A stretch of 63,900 nucleotides of DNA from Acidimicrobiaceae bacterium (lineage in GTDB: Bacteria; Actinomycetota; Acidimicrobiia; Acidimicrobiales; RAAP-2): NCBI GenBank assembly GCA_027355725.1, contig DAIEHI010000096.1, forward strand, positions 1 to 63,900, written 5' to 3'. The position numbers were made by a program, and so were the translations under genes. Position 1 is the stretch's first letter. Each line of letters opens with the position of its first letter. Below, piece by piece: positions 15,328-24,169 of the stretch. The notes under the pieces were generated by a model. It saw only the letters and a list, made by a program, of their open reading frames with translations, had not been told where the DNA came from and did no database searches.

Positions 15328-16979
15328 AACGCGAACTGCTGGCGAGCGTACGCGAGTGGATCGCGGGCGACCCCGACGAAGCCGACCGAGCGGTCCTCCA
15401 GCAACTCCTCGACCAGGGTGATGAAGAAGAGCTCCATCGTCGATTCGACACACCCCTCAGTTTCGGCACGGCGGGACTGCGCGGACCCGTCATGGCCGGA
15501 CCTGGGGGGATGAACCGTTATATGGTGCGACGCGCGACCCAGGGTGTCGTTTCGTGGCTCGAAGAGACCGGTGCGGACCCCATGGCTGGTGTCGTCGTGG
15601 GTCGAGACGCTCGCCACGGCTCAGAAGAGTTCAACGACGAGGTTGTTCGTGTACTGCTCGGTGCGGGCGTCAAGGTCATGGAGATGCCGCGACCTCTGCC
15701 AACGCCATTGGTGGCCTACTGCGTGAAGGTGTTGGGTGCAGCGGCCGGCATCATGATCACCGCCAGTCACAACCCACCCGAGGACAACGGCTACAAACTC
15801 TACGGTCCTGAGGGGTCCCAGATAATCCCTCCGAATGATCGGATTGTTGAGCGCTACGCGCTCGCCGCGAGCGAACCCGTCCTCGGTTCGCGCACGAGCA
15901 CGTTGCACCAGCCAATAGGTGACGACGTGCTCGATTCGTACTTCGAGCACTTCGCCCAGCGTTTTGTCGTACACGGTGGTACCGGTCTTCGAATCACGTA
16001 CACCCCTCTGCACGGCGTCGGTGGCGAGCCGATGATGCGACTCTTTCGAGACGCGGGGTACCGCCGTGTAGCCGTCGTTGATCAGCAATTCGTTCCTGAT
16101 GGCGATTTTCCGACGCTCGCATTCCCCAACCCCGAGGAGCCCGGTGCGCTGGACCTCGCCATGGAGCGCGCCGACGAGACGGGCTCGGCCCTCGTCGTGG
16201 CGAACGACCCCGACGCTGACCGACTCGGCGTTGCGGTCAATGCGCACGGCGGATGGAGAATCCTGCGCGGCGACGAGATTGGCTGGCTCCTCGCCTCGGC
16301 GCTGCTCGAAGAGATGGATCCCCAGCGCGACCTCGTGGCGACGACCATCGTGTCCTCGACGATGCTCGAGAAGATGGCGCGACGAGCCCGCATCCCCTAC
16401 ATCTCGACACTCACCGGATTCAAATGGATTGCCCGAGGTGACGGTGAGCGGACTCTGCGCTTCGGGTACGAAGAGGCGCTCGGCTTCGCCGTCGATCCGC
16501 TCGTCGCCGACAAGGATGGCATGTCCGCAGCACTGGCGTTGTGCCGGCTCGCGGAGCGTTTGAGCCACGAGGGCAAGTCATTGCTCGATCGCCTTGATGA
16601 GATCGAGCACGACTTCGGCGTTCACGCGGGCGGTCAGGTGTCACTGCGCGCCGAAGGACCGCACGCCAGTGAGATGATTCGTGACGCGGTGGCTCGCTTA
16701 CGCGCGACGCCTCCTTCGAGTCTTGGCGGACTTGCGGTGAGTGAGGTTGTCGACCTCGCTCAGGGTTGGCGAGGACTCATGGCAACCGATGGGGTCTACA
16801 TGCGTCTCGGTGACATGGGCCGGGTCGTCGTTCGCCCGTCGGGCACCGAGCCCAAATTGAAGGCCTACCTCGAGGTGACCCTCGCGCCCGACGACCGCCG
16901 CCTCGTTGAGCAGCGAGCCGAGGCGGGTCGGCACCTGCGTGGCGTGCGCGAAGACCTACAACGCCTCTTGAAGTTTTAG
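15324..16979 (+). CDS. Phosphopentomutase/phosphoglucomutase of the PGM2-like alpha-D-phosphohexomutase family
   Basis: A 551-residue mutase. FGTAGLRGPVMAGPGGMN, the phosphoserine loop TASHNPPEDNGYKLYG, the metal loop ANDPDADRLGVA, the sugar loop LTGFKWIARG with FGYEEALGF, and the phosphate loop RPSGTEPKLKAYLE are all present. This arrangement is that of PGM2-type enzymes, which in animals act as phosphopentomutases. After a nucleoside phosphorylase and in an operon with deoC, interconversion of (deoxy)ribose-1- and -5-phosphate is the sensible role. GTG start overlaps the PNP stop (GTGA). The end overlaps the convergent adenosine deaminase gene by 4 bp. Confidence 0.9.
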   Translation: MKRELLASVREWIAGDPDEADRAVLQQLLDQGDEEELHRRFDTPLSFGTAGLRGPVMAGPGGMNRYMVRRATQGVVSWLEETGADPMAGVVVGRDARHGSEEFNDEVVRVLLGAGVKVMEMPRPLPTPLVAYCVKVLGAAAGIMITASHNPPEDNGYKLYGPEGSQIIPPNDRIVERYALAASEPVLGSRTSTLHQPIGDDVLDSYFEHFAQRFVVHGGTGLRITYTPLHGVGGEPMMRLFRDAGYRRVAVVDQQFVPDGDFPTLAFPNPEEPGALDLAMERADETGSALVVANDPDADRLGVAVNAHGGWRILRGDEIGWLLASALLEEMDPQRDLVATTIVSSTMLEKMARRARIPYISTLTGFKWIARGDGERTLRFGYEEALGFAVDPLVADKDGMSAALALCRLAERLSHEGKSLLDRLDEIEHDFGVHAGGQVSLRAEGPHASEMIRDAVARLRATPPSSLGGLAVSEVVDLAQGWRGLMATDGVYMRLGDMGRVVVRPSGTEPKLKAYLEVTLAPDDRRLVEQRAEAGRHLRGVREDLQRLLKF

Positions 16980-18067
16980 CTCGCGCGAAGGGCGGCGTAG
17001 CCCGGCTTGATGACCGTATTGATCATCGCAAGGCGCTGATCGAACTGATAGAAGGTGCTCTTCGCGGCGTTGAGGGTGAGCCACTCCATATCGTCAAGAT
17101 TCCAATTGAAAGCCTTGGCGCACGTCTCGAACTCGCTGCTCATCGTGATGCCGCTCATGAGTCGATTATCGGTATTGAGCGTCACACGAAAGCGCAACTG
17201 TCGAAGCAGTTCAATGGGGTGGGCTGCTATTGAGGCCGCGGCGCCCGTGTGCACGTTGGACGTGGGACATACCTCGAGTGGGATCCGTCGATCTCGCACG
17301 AAGTTGGCTAGTCGACCCAATTCGTAGTGGTCGCCTACGCGCGTGATGTCGTCGACGATGCGTACACCGTGTCCGAGACGCTCTGCGTCACAGAACTGCA
17401 CCGCTTCCCAGATCGAGGGCAGACCGAAGGCTTCGCCCGCGTGGATGGTCATATGGAAGTTCTCACGCTGGATCAGATGAAACGCACTCAGATGTTCAGT
17501 CGGTGGAAAGCCGTCTTCGGGCCCGGCGATGTCGAAGCCGCATACGCCCTCATCACGAAAGTTGACCGCGAGTCGGGCGATCTCCTCGCTGCGATTGTTC
17601 TGGCGCATCGCCGAGAGGATCGGGCGAACGACGATGTCGTGGCCCTCCATCGACGCCTGGCGGGTACCGTGGGCGAAGCCCGCGAGCACCGCAGTCACGA
17701 TCTCATTGAGTGTGAGACCACGGTGCGTGTGCAACTCGGGCGCGAAACGGACCTCGGCGTAGACAACGCCGTCACGTGCGAGGTCGAGAGCACTCTCGCT
17801 CGCGACCCGCTCCAGCTGCTCCTTGGTCTGCATCACCGCCGTGGTGTGTGCGAAACCCTCGAGGTAGCGCACCAGGTCGCTGCCTGGCGCGTCGGCGATG
17901 AACCAGCGGGCGAGCTCTTCAGGGTCACTCGTGGGTAGTCCCTTGTAGTCGATGTCGCGTGCGAGTTCGAGCACCGTGGCGGGACGCAGCCCTCCGTCAA
18001 GGTGCTCGTGTAGGACTACCTTGGGCGCTCGTTCGATGATTTCGCGGGTGAGTGGGATGCCTGACAT
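16976..18067 (-). CDS. add: Adenosine deaminase
   Basis: Deaminates adenosine and deoxyadenosine to (deoxy)inosine. The zinc ligands and catalytic residues are visible: HEHLDG at residues 20-25, HAGEAFG, RLGHGVRI, CPTSNVHTG and LNTDNRLMSG. The last motif has Asn where many family members have a second Asp (NTDDP-like); the first, metal-binding Asp is kept. 363 residues. A TAACCT element 6 nt upstream of ATG 18067 gives it its own promoter. It heads a minus-strand group with its stop overlapping the mutase. Confidence 0.92.
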   Translation of the reverse strand: MSGIPLTREIIERAPKVVLHEHLDGGLRPATVLELARDIDYKGLPTSDPEELARWFIADAPGSDLVRYLEGFAHTTAVMQTKEQLERVASESALDLARDGVVYAEVRFAPELHTHRGLTLNEIVTAVLAGFAHGTRQASMEGHDIVVRPILSAMRQNNRSEEIARLAVNFRDEGVCGFDIAGPEDGFPPTEHLSAFHLIQRENFHMTIHAGEAFGLPSIWEAVQFCDAERLGHGVRIVDDITRVGDHYELGRLANFVRDRRIPLEVCPTSNVHTGAAASIAAHPIELLRQLRFRVTLNTDNRLMSGITMSSEFETCAKAFNWNLDDMEWLTLNAAKSTFYQFDQRLAMINTVIKPGYAALRAS

Positions 18068-18073
18068 GGGACA

Positions 18074-18079
18074 AGGTTA
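18074..18079 (-). promoter_or_regulatory. -10 element TAACCT of add
   Basis: TAACCT ends 6 nt before ATG 18067 on the minus strand; no Shine-Dalgarno sequence fits in the gap. Confidence 0.45.
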
Positions 18080-18095
18080 CTCACCTGATGGAGTC

Positions 18096-19376
18096 CTACT
18101 TCGAGATTCGCTCTAGCAACACGGGCTCGTGAATGACTGGTTCCTCACCGAGCACGACCGCCGTGGCGAGGGTGTCGCGCCCTCGTGCGAGGTGTTCGTC
18201 GTCGTCGGCGAAGAGTTCGAAGAGGGGCTGGCCCGCTTCGACGAACTCTCCCACTCGAGCGAGGCACACAATGCCCGCTCCGGCGCTGACCGGGTCTTCT
18301 TTTCTTGCGCGACCCGCGCCGAGTCGCCACGCGGCGACACCGACGTCGAGAGCATCCATTTGTTGGATGATGCCGTCCTGAGGGGCGAGGAACACATCCT
18401 TGTGGGAGCCTTCAGCGAGTTGCGCGTCCGGGTCGCCGCCCTGGGCCTCGATCATGGCGCGATAGACGCCGTAGGCGGAACCGTCATCGAGTTTGGACGC
18501 AGGGTCGGTGTCGATTCCAACCAACTCGAGCATCGTGCGCGCGAGCGAGAGGGTGAGCTCTCGCACGTCGTTGGGTCCTGCGCCCCTTAAGACGTCTACG
18601 GACTCGATCACTTCGAGTGCGTTGCCAACGGCGCGACCGAGAGGCTGGTTCATCGACGTCAGTTGCGCCACGGTGGCGACACCATGATCAGTCCCGAGTG
18701 ACACCATGGTCTGTGCGAGTTGAAGAGCTCGATCATGGGATTTGATGAACGCGCCGCGGCCGACCTTGACGTCGAGCACGAGTGCGTTGGTCCCTTCGGC
18801 GATCTTCTTTGACATGATCGAAGACGAGATGAGCGGGATGGACTCCACCGTCCCGGTCACGTCGCGAAGCGCGTACAGCCTTCGATCGACTGGTGCGAGT
18901 CCTTGTCCTGCGGCACAGATCACCGCCCCCACGTCTTCGAGTTGGTCGCGAATCTCCTCGTTGGAGAGCAATGCACGCCAGCCAGGAATTGACTCGAGCT
19001 TGTCGAGCGTGCCACCGGTGTGACCGAGGCCGCGTCCCGACAATTGAGGTACCGCCGCGCCGCACGCCGCGACCAGTGGCGCCAGGATCAGAGAGATCTT
19101 GTCACCGACACCACCCGTTGAGTGTTTGTCAACCGTTGGGCGAGAGAGCCCCTTCAGGTCCAATCGTTCACCCGAGGCGATCATCCGATCGGTCCAGGTG
19201 AGCAGCTCTCGAGGATCCAATCCGTTGAAGAAGATCGCCATCAACAGTGCAGACATCTGTTCATCGGCAACGTCGCCGCGCATGTAAGCGTCGAGCATCC
19301 AGGTGATTGCGTCGTCGCCGAGGGCACCCCCGTCACGCTTGGTCGTTATGACGTCCACTGCCGAGAAAGTACTCAC
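18096..19376 (-). CDS. deoA: Thymidine / pyrimidine-nucleoside phosphorylase
   Basis: Phosphorolysis of thymidine, deoxyuridine and possibly uridine. The diagnostic phosphate-binding motif DKHSTGGVGDKISLILAP is near residue 82; SGRGLGHTGGTLDKLESIPG follows, then LTSMNQPLGRAVGNALEV. 426 residues, normal for the family. Its ATG 19376 overlaps the cdd stop by 4 bp, so cdd-deoA is a translationally coupled unit: deoxycytidine is deaminated, then phosphorolysed. Confidence 0.94.
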   Translation of the reverse strand: MSTFSAVDVITTKRDGGALGDDAITWMLDAYMRGDVADEQMSALLMAIFFNGLDPRELLTWTDRMIASGERLDLKGLSRPTVDKHSTGGVGDKISLILAPLVAACGAAVPQLSGRGLGHTGGTLDKLESIPGWRALLSNEEIRDQLEDVGAVICAAGQGLAPVDRRLYALRDVTGTVESIPLISSSIMSKKIAEGTNALVLDVKVGRGAFIKSHDRALQLAQTMVSLGTDHGVATVAQLTSMNQPLGRAVGNALEVIESVDVLRGAGPNDVRELTLSLARTMLELVGIDTDPASKLDDGSAYGVYRAMIEAQGGDPDAQLAEGSHKDVFLAPQDGIIQQMDALDVGVAAWRLGAGRARKEDPVSAGAGIVCLARVGEFVEAGQPLFELFADDDEHLARGRDTLATAVVLGEEPVIHEPVLLERISK

Positions 19377-19792
19377 GAACTCTTCCTCGTGTCGAGGTCA
19401 CCCGGGCCGAAGGCGTCTGGAAGCAGTTCGTGCAGATGGCGAGGTGGTCTTTCGGGTCCGTCATCGACGAGGAGTCCGCCGCCACCGTGCTCGTAGAGCA
19501 CTTGACGACAGCGCCCGCACGGCGCGATCGGCTTCTCGTCTCCGGCCACGATCGTCACCGCGGCAAGTCTTCCTCCGCCGAGTCGTGCGAGATCGCTCAC
19601 GAGTGAGCACTCAGCACACAAGGTGAGACCATAACTCGCATTCTCCACGTTGGCGCCCGTCACGAAGCGACCATCCGTCGTGTAGCCGCACGCCCCGACA
19701 CGCACATTCGAGTAGGGGGCGTAGGACGTCGTCGTGGCGAGTCGCGCCCGTTCGCGCAACTCTTCCCACGGGATCTCGTTGAGTGAACTCAC
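19373..19792 (-). CDS. cdd: Cytidine deaminase
   Basis: Zinc deaminase of 139 residues: SYAPYSNVRVGA, VENASYGLTLCAECSLV (zinc Cys and catalytic Glu) and PCGRCRQVL (two more zinc Cys). I place the start at GTG 19792 because TACTGT ends exactly 6 nt upstream and the protein then begins at the usual distance before the family motifs; the frame runs on far upstream but antisense to psuG. The C-terminus reaches into deoA. Confidence 0.92.
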   Translation of the reverse strand: MSSLNEIPWEELRERARLATTTSYAPYSNVRVGACGYTTDGRFVTGANVENASYGLTLCAECSLVSDLARLGGGRLAAVTIVAGDEKPIAPCGRCRQVLYEHGGGGLLVDDGPERPPRHLHELLPDAFGPGDLDTRKSS

Positions 19793-19798
19793 AATCAA

Positions 19799-19808
19799 AC
19801 AGTACACT
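19799..19808. promoter_or_regulatory. Overlapping divergent -10 elements of cdd (-) and psuG (+)
   Basis: Minus-strand TACTGT (19804 to 19799) ends 6 nt before cdd GTG 19792. Plus-strand TACACT (19803-19808) ends 9 nt before psuG ATG 19818. The two hexamers share two base pairs, and the whole gap between the start codons is 25 bp. The -35 regions of each promoter would lie inside the other gene. Confidence 0.55.
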
Positions 19809-19817
19809 TCGCTGTGC

Positions 19818-20747
19818 ATGAGAAATTTCCACGAAGTCCCAATGAGGTTGCACGAAGAAGTTGCTAGCGCGTTGATCGAGGGTCGCGGAGTCGTCGCCCT
19901 CGAGACCACGATTGTTGTCCAAGGACTGCCGGCGCCGACGAACATTGACGTGGCGCGCGAATGTGATTCTGCGGTGCGTTCAAGTGGTTCGGTGCCCGCC
20001 ACCATTGGCATCCTTGACGGCGAGATCATCGTTGGAATGACGATGGAGGAATTGGAGCGACTCGCGGACCCGTCGCGTGGCGCCGCCAAGCTGTCAGCCC
20101 GTGACGTCGGGCTTGCGCTGGCGAGCGGCGTCGACGGGGCGACCACAGTCGCGGGCACGATCGCCATTGCCGAGAAGGCGGGCATCAAGGTCATGGCGAC
20201 GGGTGGGCTCGGAGGGGTCCATCGTGACGCCGTGCGTAGTTTTGACGAATCGGCTGATCTGACCGCACTGTCGCGCACTTCGATCCTGGTGGTGGCCTCA
20301 GGTGTGAAGTCGATCCTTGATATCGGTGCGACACTGGAGCGACTTGACTCGCTCGGGGTCGCAATCGCGGGATATCGCACGCGCCAGTTCCCTGGCTTCT
20401 ATCGCAGCGACAGCGGATTCGAACTGGACTGGTCACTCGAGGATCCCGCTCAGGCGGCGACAGCGTTCATCGCGCATCAGCGTCTCTCAGGCTCGGGACT
20501 GCTGGTCGCGAACCCTGTTGACCAGGATCGACAGTTGGATGGTCAACTTCACGACAATGCGCTCGAGAGTGCGCTCGCGATGGCCCAACGCCTCGGCGTG
20601 AGTGGCAAAGACGTCACGCCCGTCCTGCTCGCCGAGTTTGCCCGCTTCAGTGAGGGCCGAAGTGTGCAGGTGAACAAGGATCTCGTCGTGGCCAACGCAC
20701 TGCTCGCGGGCGAGATCGCGATGGAGATCGCCAGAGCGAAGCGGTGA
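19818..20747 (+). CDS. psuG: Pseudouridine-5'-phosphate glycosidase
   Basis: Splits pseudouridine-5'-phosphate into uracil and ribose-5-phosphate. Recognised from VALETTIVVQGLPAPTN near the N-terminus, GVPATIGILDGEI-type spacing, VMATGGLGGVHRDA (phosphate and Mn site), DLTALSRTSILVVASGVKSILDI and the C-terminal PVLLAEFARFSEGRSVQVN. 309 residues from ATG 19818. It is coupled to the kinase gene downstream by a 4-bp overlap. Confidence 0.95.
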   Translation: MRNFHEVPMRLHEEVASALIEGRGVVALETTIVVQGLPAPTNIDVARECDSAVRSSGSVPATIGILDGEIIVGMTMEELERLADPSRGAAKLSARDVGLALASGVDGATTVAGTIAIAEKAGIKVMATGGLGGVHRDAVRSFDESADLTALSRTSILVVASGVKSILDIGATLERLDSLGVAIAGYRTRQFPGFYRSDSGFELDWSLEDPAQAATAFIAHQRLSGSGLLVANPVDQDRQLDGQLHDNALESALAMAQRLGVSGKDVTPVLLAEFARFSEGRSVQVNKDLVVANALLAGEIAMEIARAKR

Positions 20748-21619
20748 GTGCGCGCGTCGTCGTCATCGGTGACGCCATGCTTGATGTGATCGTGCGACCG
20801 CTCGGCCCAGTAGCGCCAACCAGTGACACGCCGTCTCGCATCAGGATCTCTCGTGGAGGCTCGGCGGCGAATATAGCGGTCGCCCTCGCGCGAAGCTGTG
20901 CCGTCACCTACGTTGGCGTCGTGGGCGACGACGAGACCGGGGCGATGTTCGCTCGCGACCTCGAGCACGCTGGGGTCGTCGCACGCCTCCACGTCGTCCC
21001 TGGCTCGACGGGTGTGGTGGTCGCAATGGTCGATTCAGACGGTCAGCGCGCGATGATGAGCGACCGGGGCGTCAACCCTGAGCTGTCCATGGATCATGTT
21101 CACGAGGTGTTGAGCGGACGCTTCGATCATCTGCACGTGTCGGGGTACACGGTGCTCGACGCCGCGACTCGTCACGTTGCGAGCGCGGCGCTCAGACTCG
21201 CACGAGACCGTGGCGCGTCGACGTCAGTCGACGCGTGCTCTGTCGCCCCGCTCGAGCGAATGGGCGCCGATGAGTTCCTCGGCGCGATAGGGCGGGTGAC
21301 CATGCTCTTCTCCAATGAGGAGGAAGCGTTGGCGCTGTCACGCGAGGGTGACGTTGAGTCGGCGAGCCAACGGCTCAGTTCGCTCGTTGACGAAGTGGTT
21401 ATCACACGTGGCCCCTTGGGTGCGCTCGTTCGTCGAGGCTCCGAGTACTGGTTGGCTCACTCGAGGAATGTAGAGGTGCTCGACACCACTGGTGCCGGTG
21501 ACGCCGCAACGGGTGCGTACGTGGCGGCTCGTCTAGGGGGTAGTGCCTGTGACGAGGCTCTGGAACTCGCCATGGCGAGCGCGGCACAGGTCGTGGGCCA
21601 TCTGGGTGCCAGCGACTGA
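20744..21619 (+). CDS. psuK: PfkB-family sugar kinase, probable pseudouridine kinase
   Basis: Ribokinase-fold kinase of 291 residues: N-terminal GDAMLDVIV, SRGGSAANIAVALAR, the ITRGPLGALV strand and the C-terminal anion hole and catalytic Asp in DTTGAGDAATGAYVA. The GTG start inside the psuG stop makes a psuG-psuK operon, and psuK supplies psuG with its phosphorylated substrate; that context supports the specificity. Ribose or another nucleoside would be the alternative substrate. Its stop is 1 bp from the convergent permease gene. Confidence 0.85.
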   Translation: MSARVVVIGDAMLDVIVRPLGPVAPTSDTPSRIRISRGGSAANIAVALARSCAVTYVGVVGDDETGAMFARDLEHAGVVARLHVVPGSTGVVVAMVDSDGQRAMMSDRGVNPELSMDHVHEVLSGRFDHLHVSGYTVLDAATRHVASAALRLARDRGASTSVDACSVAPLERMGADEFLGAIGRVTMLFSNEEEALALSREGDVESASQRLSSLVDEVVITRGPLGALVRRGSEYWLAHSRNVEVLDTTGAGDAATGAYVAARLGGSACDEALELAMASAAQVVGHLGASD

Positions 21620-21620
21620 G

Positions 21621-22928
21621 CTATTCGCGGTGATAGGGAATGCCGTCGGCGGCGGGGGCGCGGACACGTCCGATGAGCCCTGAGACAACGGCGATGGTGA
21701 TCACGTAGGGGAACATGTTGAGGATGTACGTCGAGACCGGCACGTTGTAGGTCTGCAGGTTCTGGGACAGGTAGACCGACAGACCGAAGAGGACTGACGC
21801 TACGACTGCGCCCGAGGGTCGCCAACGACCGAAGATCATGGCGGCCAGTGCGATATAGCCGAGTCCCGATGTGTAGCCGGGCTGGAACTGACCTTGCGAT
21901 GCCATGAAGGCAACGCCTCCGACACCCGCAATGGCGCCACCCAGGACGACGTTGATGTATCGCACTCGAATCACGTTGATGCCCACCGTCGCAGCGGCTC
22001 GCGGATGTTCACCGACTGCTCGCACGTGCAGGCCGTAGCGGGTCTTGAAGAGCGCGAAGCTGACCGCTCCGACCAGTATCAGCATGAAGTAGAAGAAGCC
22101 CGACTGATCAAAGAAGACGGGTCCGATGATGGGAATCTTCGAGATGAGTGGAATTGCGAGGTTGGGTGCGAGAGTACCGGTGTTGAACTGAGGGAATGGC
22201 GTGAAGACCTGCAAGTTCAAGTACGAAGAGAAGCTCCCGATCATCGTGACGAGTACCACGCCCACGATGATCTGATCCGAGAGGTAGCGAAGCGAGAGGA
22301 ACGCGAGGAGAAGTCCGAGAAGCCCGCCTATCACCGCTCCACCAAGAGCCGCGAAGATGAAACTGTGGGTGGTCGAGGCGAGCATGGTACCGACGAAGGC
22401 TCCACCGATGAACTGGCCTTCAATGGCGATGTTCACAACACCCGAACGCTCGCACATCACTCCCGACAGTGATCCAAAGATGAGCACCATCGCGACTTCG
22501 GAGCTACCAATGAGCACCGCGGTCAGATTGATGACCGATACGGGTGAGGGGCCGGGGGTGCGCACCACCCAAAAGAGCAGCGCCAACAAGAACAACACCG
22601 CGACGACGCCGAATCGAACCATCACCGCACGTCGAGGCGAGCGCAGTACGACTTCGACGCCAAGTGCGATCATCAACACGGCGATAACAAGATTGACCCA
22701 CCGAGTCACGACGGTCAGATTTCCGAGATGCCAGGGTGCGTTCGAGAGGTTGACCGGATTGAAGGTCAGCCCCGAGTGCGCGGCACTCGAGACGCCCAAG
22801 GCGAAGACCAGACCGGTGAAGAGCCCGATGCCGATCATGATGGCACCGATTGCTCGTGTTCGTCCGTTGGCGGCGACCGAGACTTCGATACTTGTTGGTG
22901 TGGCGCTGGCGATGCTCACGAGTTCCAT
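21621..22928 (-). CDS. Nucleoside ABC transporter permease (NupQ/BmpD type)
   Basis: A 435-residue BPD_transp_2 family permease with about ten membrane segments. The family pattern is clear in SGVMCERSGVVNIAIEGQFIGGAFVG and the coupling region VRAVGEHPRAAATVGINVIRVRY. The C-terminal half carries GYIALAAMIFGRWRPSGAV, characteristic of this type. The N-terminal region has an additional hydrophobic section. It is the last gene of bmpA-ATPase-permease-permease and overlaps the preceding permease by 13 bp. Confidence 0.9.
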   Translation of the reverse strand: MELVSIASATPTSIEVSVAANGRTRAIGAIMIGIGLFTGLVFALGVSSAAHSGLTFNPVNLSNAPWHLGNLTVVTRWVNLVIAVLMIALGVEVVLRSPRRAVMVRFGVVAVLFLLALLFWVVRTPGPSPVSVINLTAVLIGSSEVAMVLIFGSLSGVMCERSGVVNIAIEGQFIGGAFVGTMLASTTHSFIFAALGGAVIGGLLGLLLAFLSLRYLSDQIIVGVVLVTMIGSFSSYLNLQVFTPFPQFNTGTLAPNLAIPLISKIPIIGPVFFDQSGFFYFMLILVGAVSFALFKTRYGLHVRAVGEHPRAAATVGINVIRVRYINVVLGGAIAGVGGVAFMASQGQFQPGYTSGLGYIALAAMIFGRWRPSGAVVASVLFGLSVYLSQNLQTYNVPVSTYILNMFPYVITIAVVSGLIGRVRAPAADGIPYHRE

Positions 22929-24169
22929 CCCTTCGTTGCGAGCTGGACGGTGGCGGTGGGCGAGGTGCGCAGTCGGAAGATCTCCTTCACGAGCACGGGA
23001 GTCGCTACGAACAAGACGACGGCCGATTGGATGATGGTCGCGAGGTCTAGGGGAATGCCGGTGCTTGCCTGCATGGAGCGACCACCGACACCCAGTGCCG
23101 CGAACAACAGTGAAGCCCAGACAATGCCCATTGGCCGATTGCGACCAAGGAGGGCGACCGTGATGGCGGTGAAGCCGATGCCGGCATTGCCGATCAAGAA
23201 TCCACCGTCAATGAAGTGGGTCGTGCTCGCGGCTTGGACGATGCCGGCGAGACCGGCCAGTCCGCCCGAGATGAGAAAGACCAGCACCATGATGGCGCGT
23301 GAGTTGATCCCAGAGGCTCGCGCTGCGGTGGGGTTGGCACCGGTGACCCGAAAGTCGAAACCAAGTGAAGACCGGTCAAGGAACCACCACGCGAAGACCA
23401 CGACGGCCGCGGCGACAAAGATGCCGTAGCTGACGCGCAGACCCGATGCCACGCCGAAGATGGGCGCGAGCTGTGACGACGGATCCATCATCCGAGAGAT
23501 GTCGTTCTGCTGGCCCGGTTGTTGCAGGGGTGTGGAAAGCACGGCGAAGAGCAGGAACGCGTAGACAACGTAGTTGAGCATGATCGTGACGATCACCTCA
23601 TGTGCCCCGGTGTAGGCCTTCAAGAGGCCAGGTATGGCACCCGCGATGACGCCGCCCGCGAGGCCCGCGAGCAACGTCAGGGGAATGTGGATAATGGTCG
23701 GCATGTGCAGCATCGAGCCAACGGTCGCCCCGGCGATGCCACCGAGCACTGCTTGACCGTTGGCGCCAATATTGAAGATGCCGGTCTGGAACGCGATGCC
23801 AACACCCATGCTCGCAATGATCAGCGGCGTTGCGTAGGTCAGCGTCTCAGAGATGGGCGTCAGGGTTGCGTCCCAGCCCTTACCCGTGGTCAGGGAATGC
23901 CACAGTCCGGGTGGGTCGATGATTGAGCCGGTGAACATCGAGCGGTACGCCGCACCGACGTTGTCAGCGGTGATCTTCACGGCCCGCCACGGTGAACTCC
24001 AGCTGTGAAAAATGTCGCGCCAGCTATTGAGAATGACCGGCGTGGTGAAGATGATGATGAGCGCCCCAAGTACGAGTCCCAGGATCAAGGCAATAAACGC
24101 GATGGTGATGGGACTCGTTGAGGAGAAGCGCCGTCGAAGAGACGATAAGCGGTTCGTGGAATCAGACAT
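22916..24169 (-). CDS. Nucleoside ABC transporter permease (NupP/BmpC type)
   Basis: About 417 residues, BPD_transp_2 family, pairing with the next permease to form the channel. GIAFQTGIFNIGANGQAVLGG and DFRVTGANPTAARASGINSRAIM are the matching family motifs. Start ATG 24169 is preceded by AGAGAG with 5 nt spacing; GTG 24175 is the alternative. The start lies inside the end of the ATPase gene, as expected for a coupled operon. Confidence 0.9.
   Translation of the reverse strand: MSDSTNRLSSLRRRFSSTSPITIAFIALILGLVLGALIIIFTTPVILNSWRDIFHSWSSPWRAVKITADNVGAAYRSMFTGSIIDPPGLWHSLTTGKGWDATLTPISETLTYATPLIIASMGVGIAFQTGIFNIGANGQAVLGGIAGATVGSMLHMPTIIHIPLTLLAGLAGGVIAGAIPGLLKAYTGAHEVIVTIMLNYVVYAFLLFAVLSTPLQQPGQQNDISRMMDPSSQLAPIFGVASGLRVSYGIFVAAAVVVFAWWFLDRSSLGFDFRVTGANPTAARASGINSRAIMVLVFLISGGLAGLAGIVQAASTTHFIDGGFLIGNAGIGFTAITVALLGRNRPMGIVWASLLFAALGVGGRSMQASTGIPLDLATIIQSAVVLFVATPVLVKEIFRLRTSPTATVQLATKGWNS

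Noticed and set aside
15621-16568. 315-codon antisense frame in the phosphopentomutase-type gene
   Set aside because: The sense frame has full mutase motifs; the antisense product is low in recognisable structure.
19793-20380. Upstream extension of the cdd frame by about 196 codons
   Set aside because: It runs antisense to psuG and has no family match; the -10 and GTG at 19792 give a normal-length cytidine deaminase.
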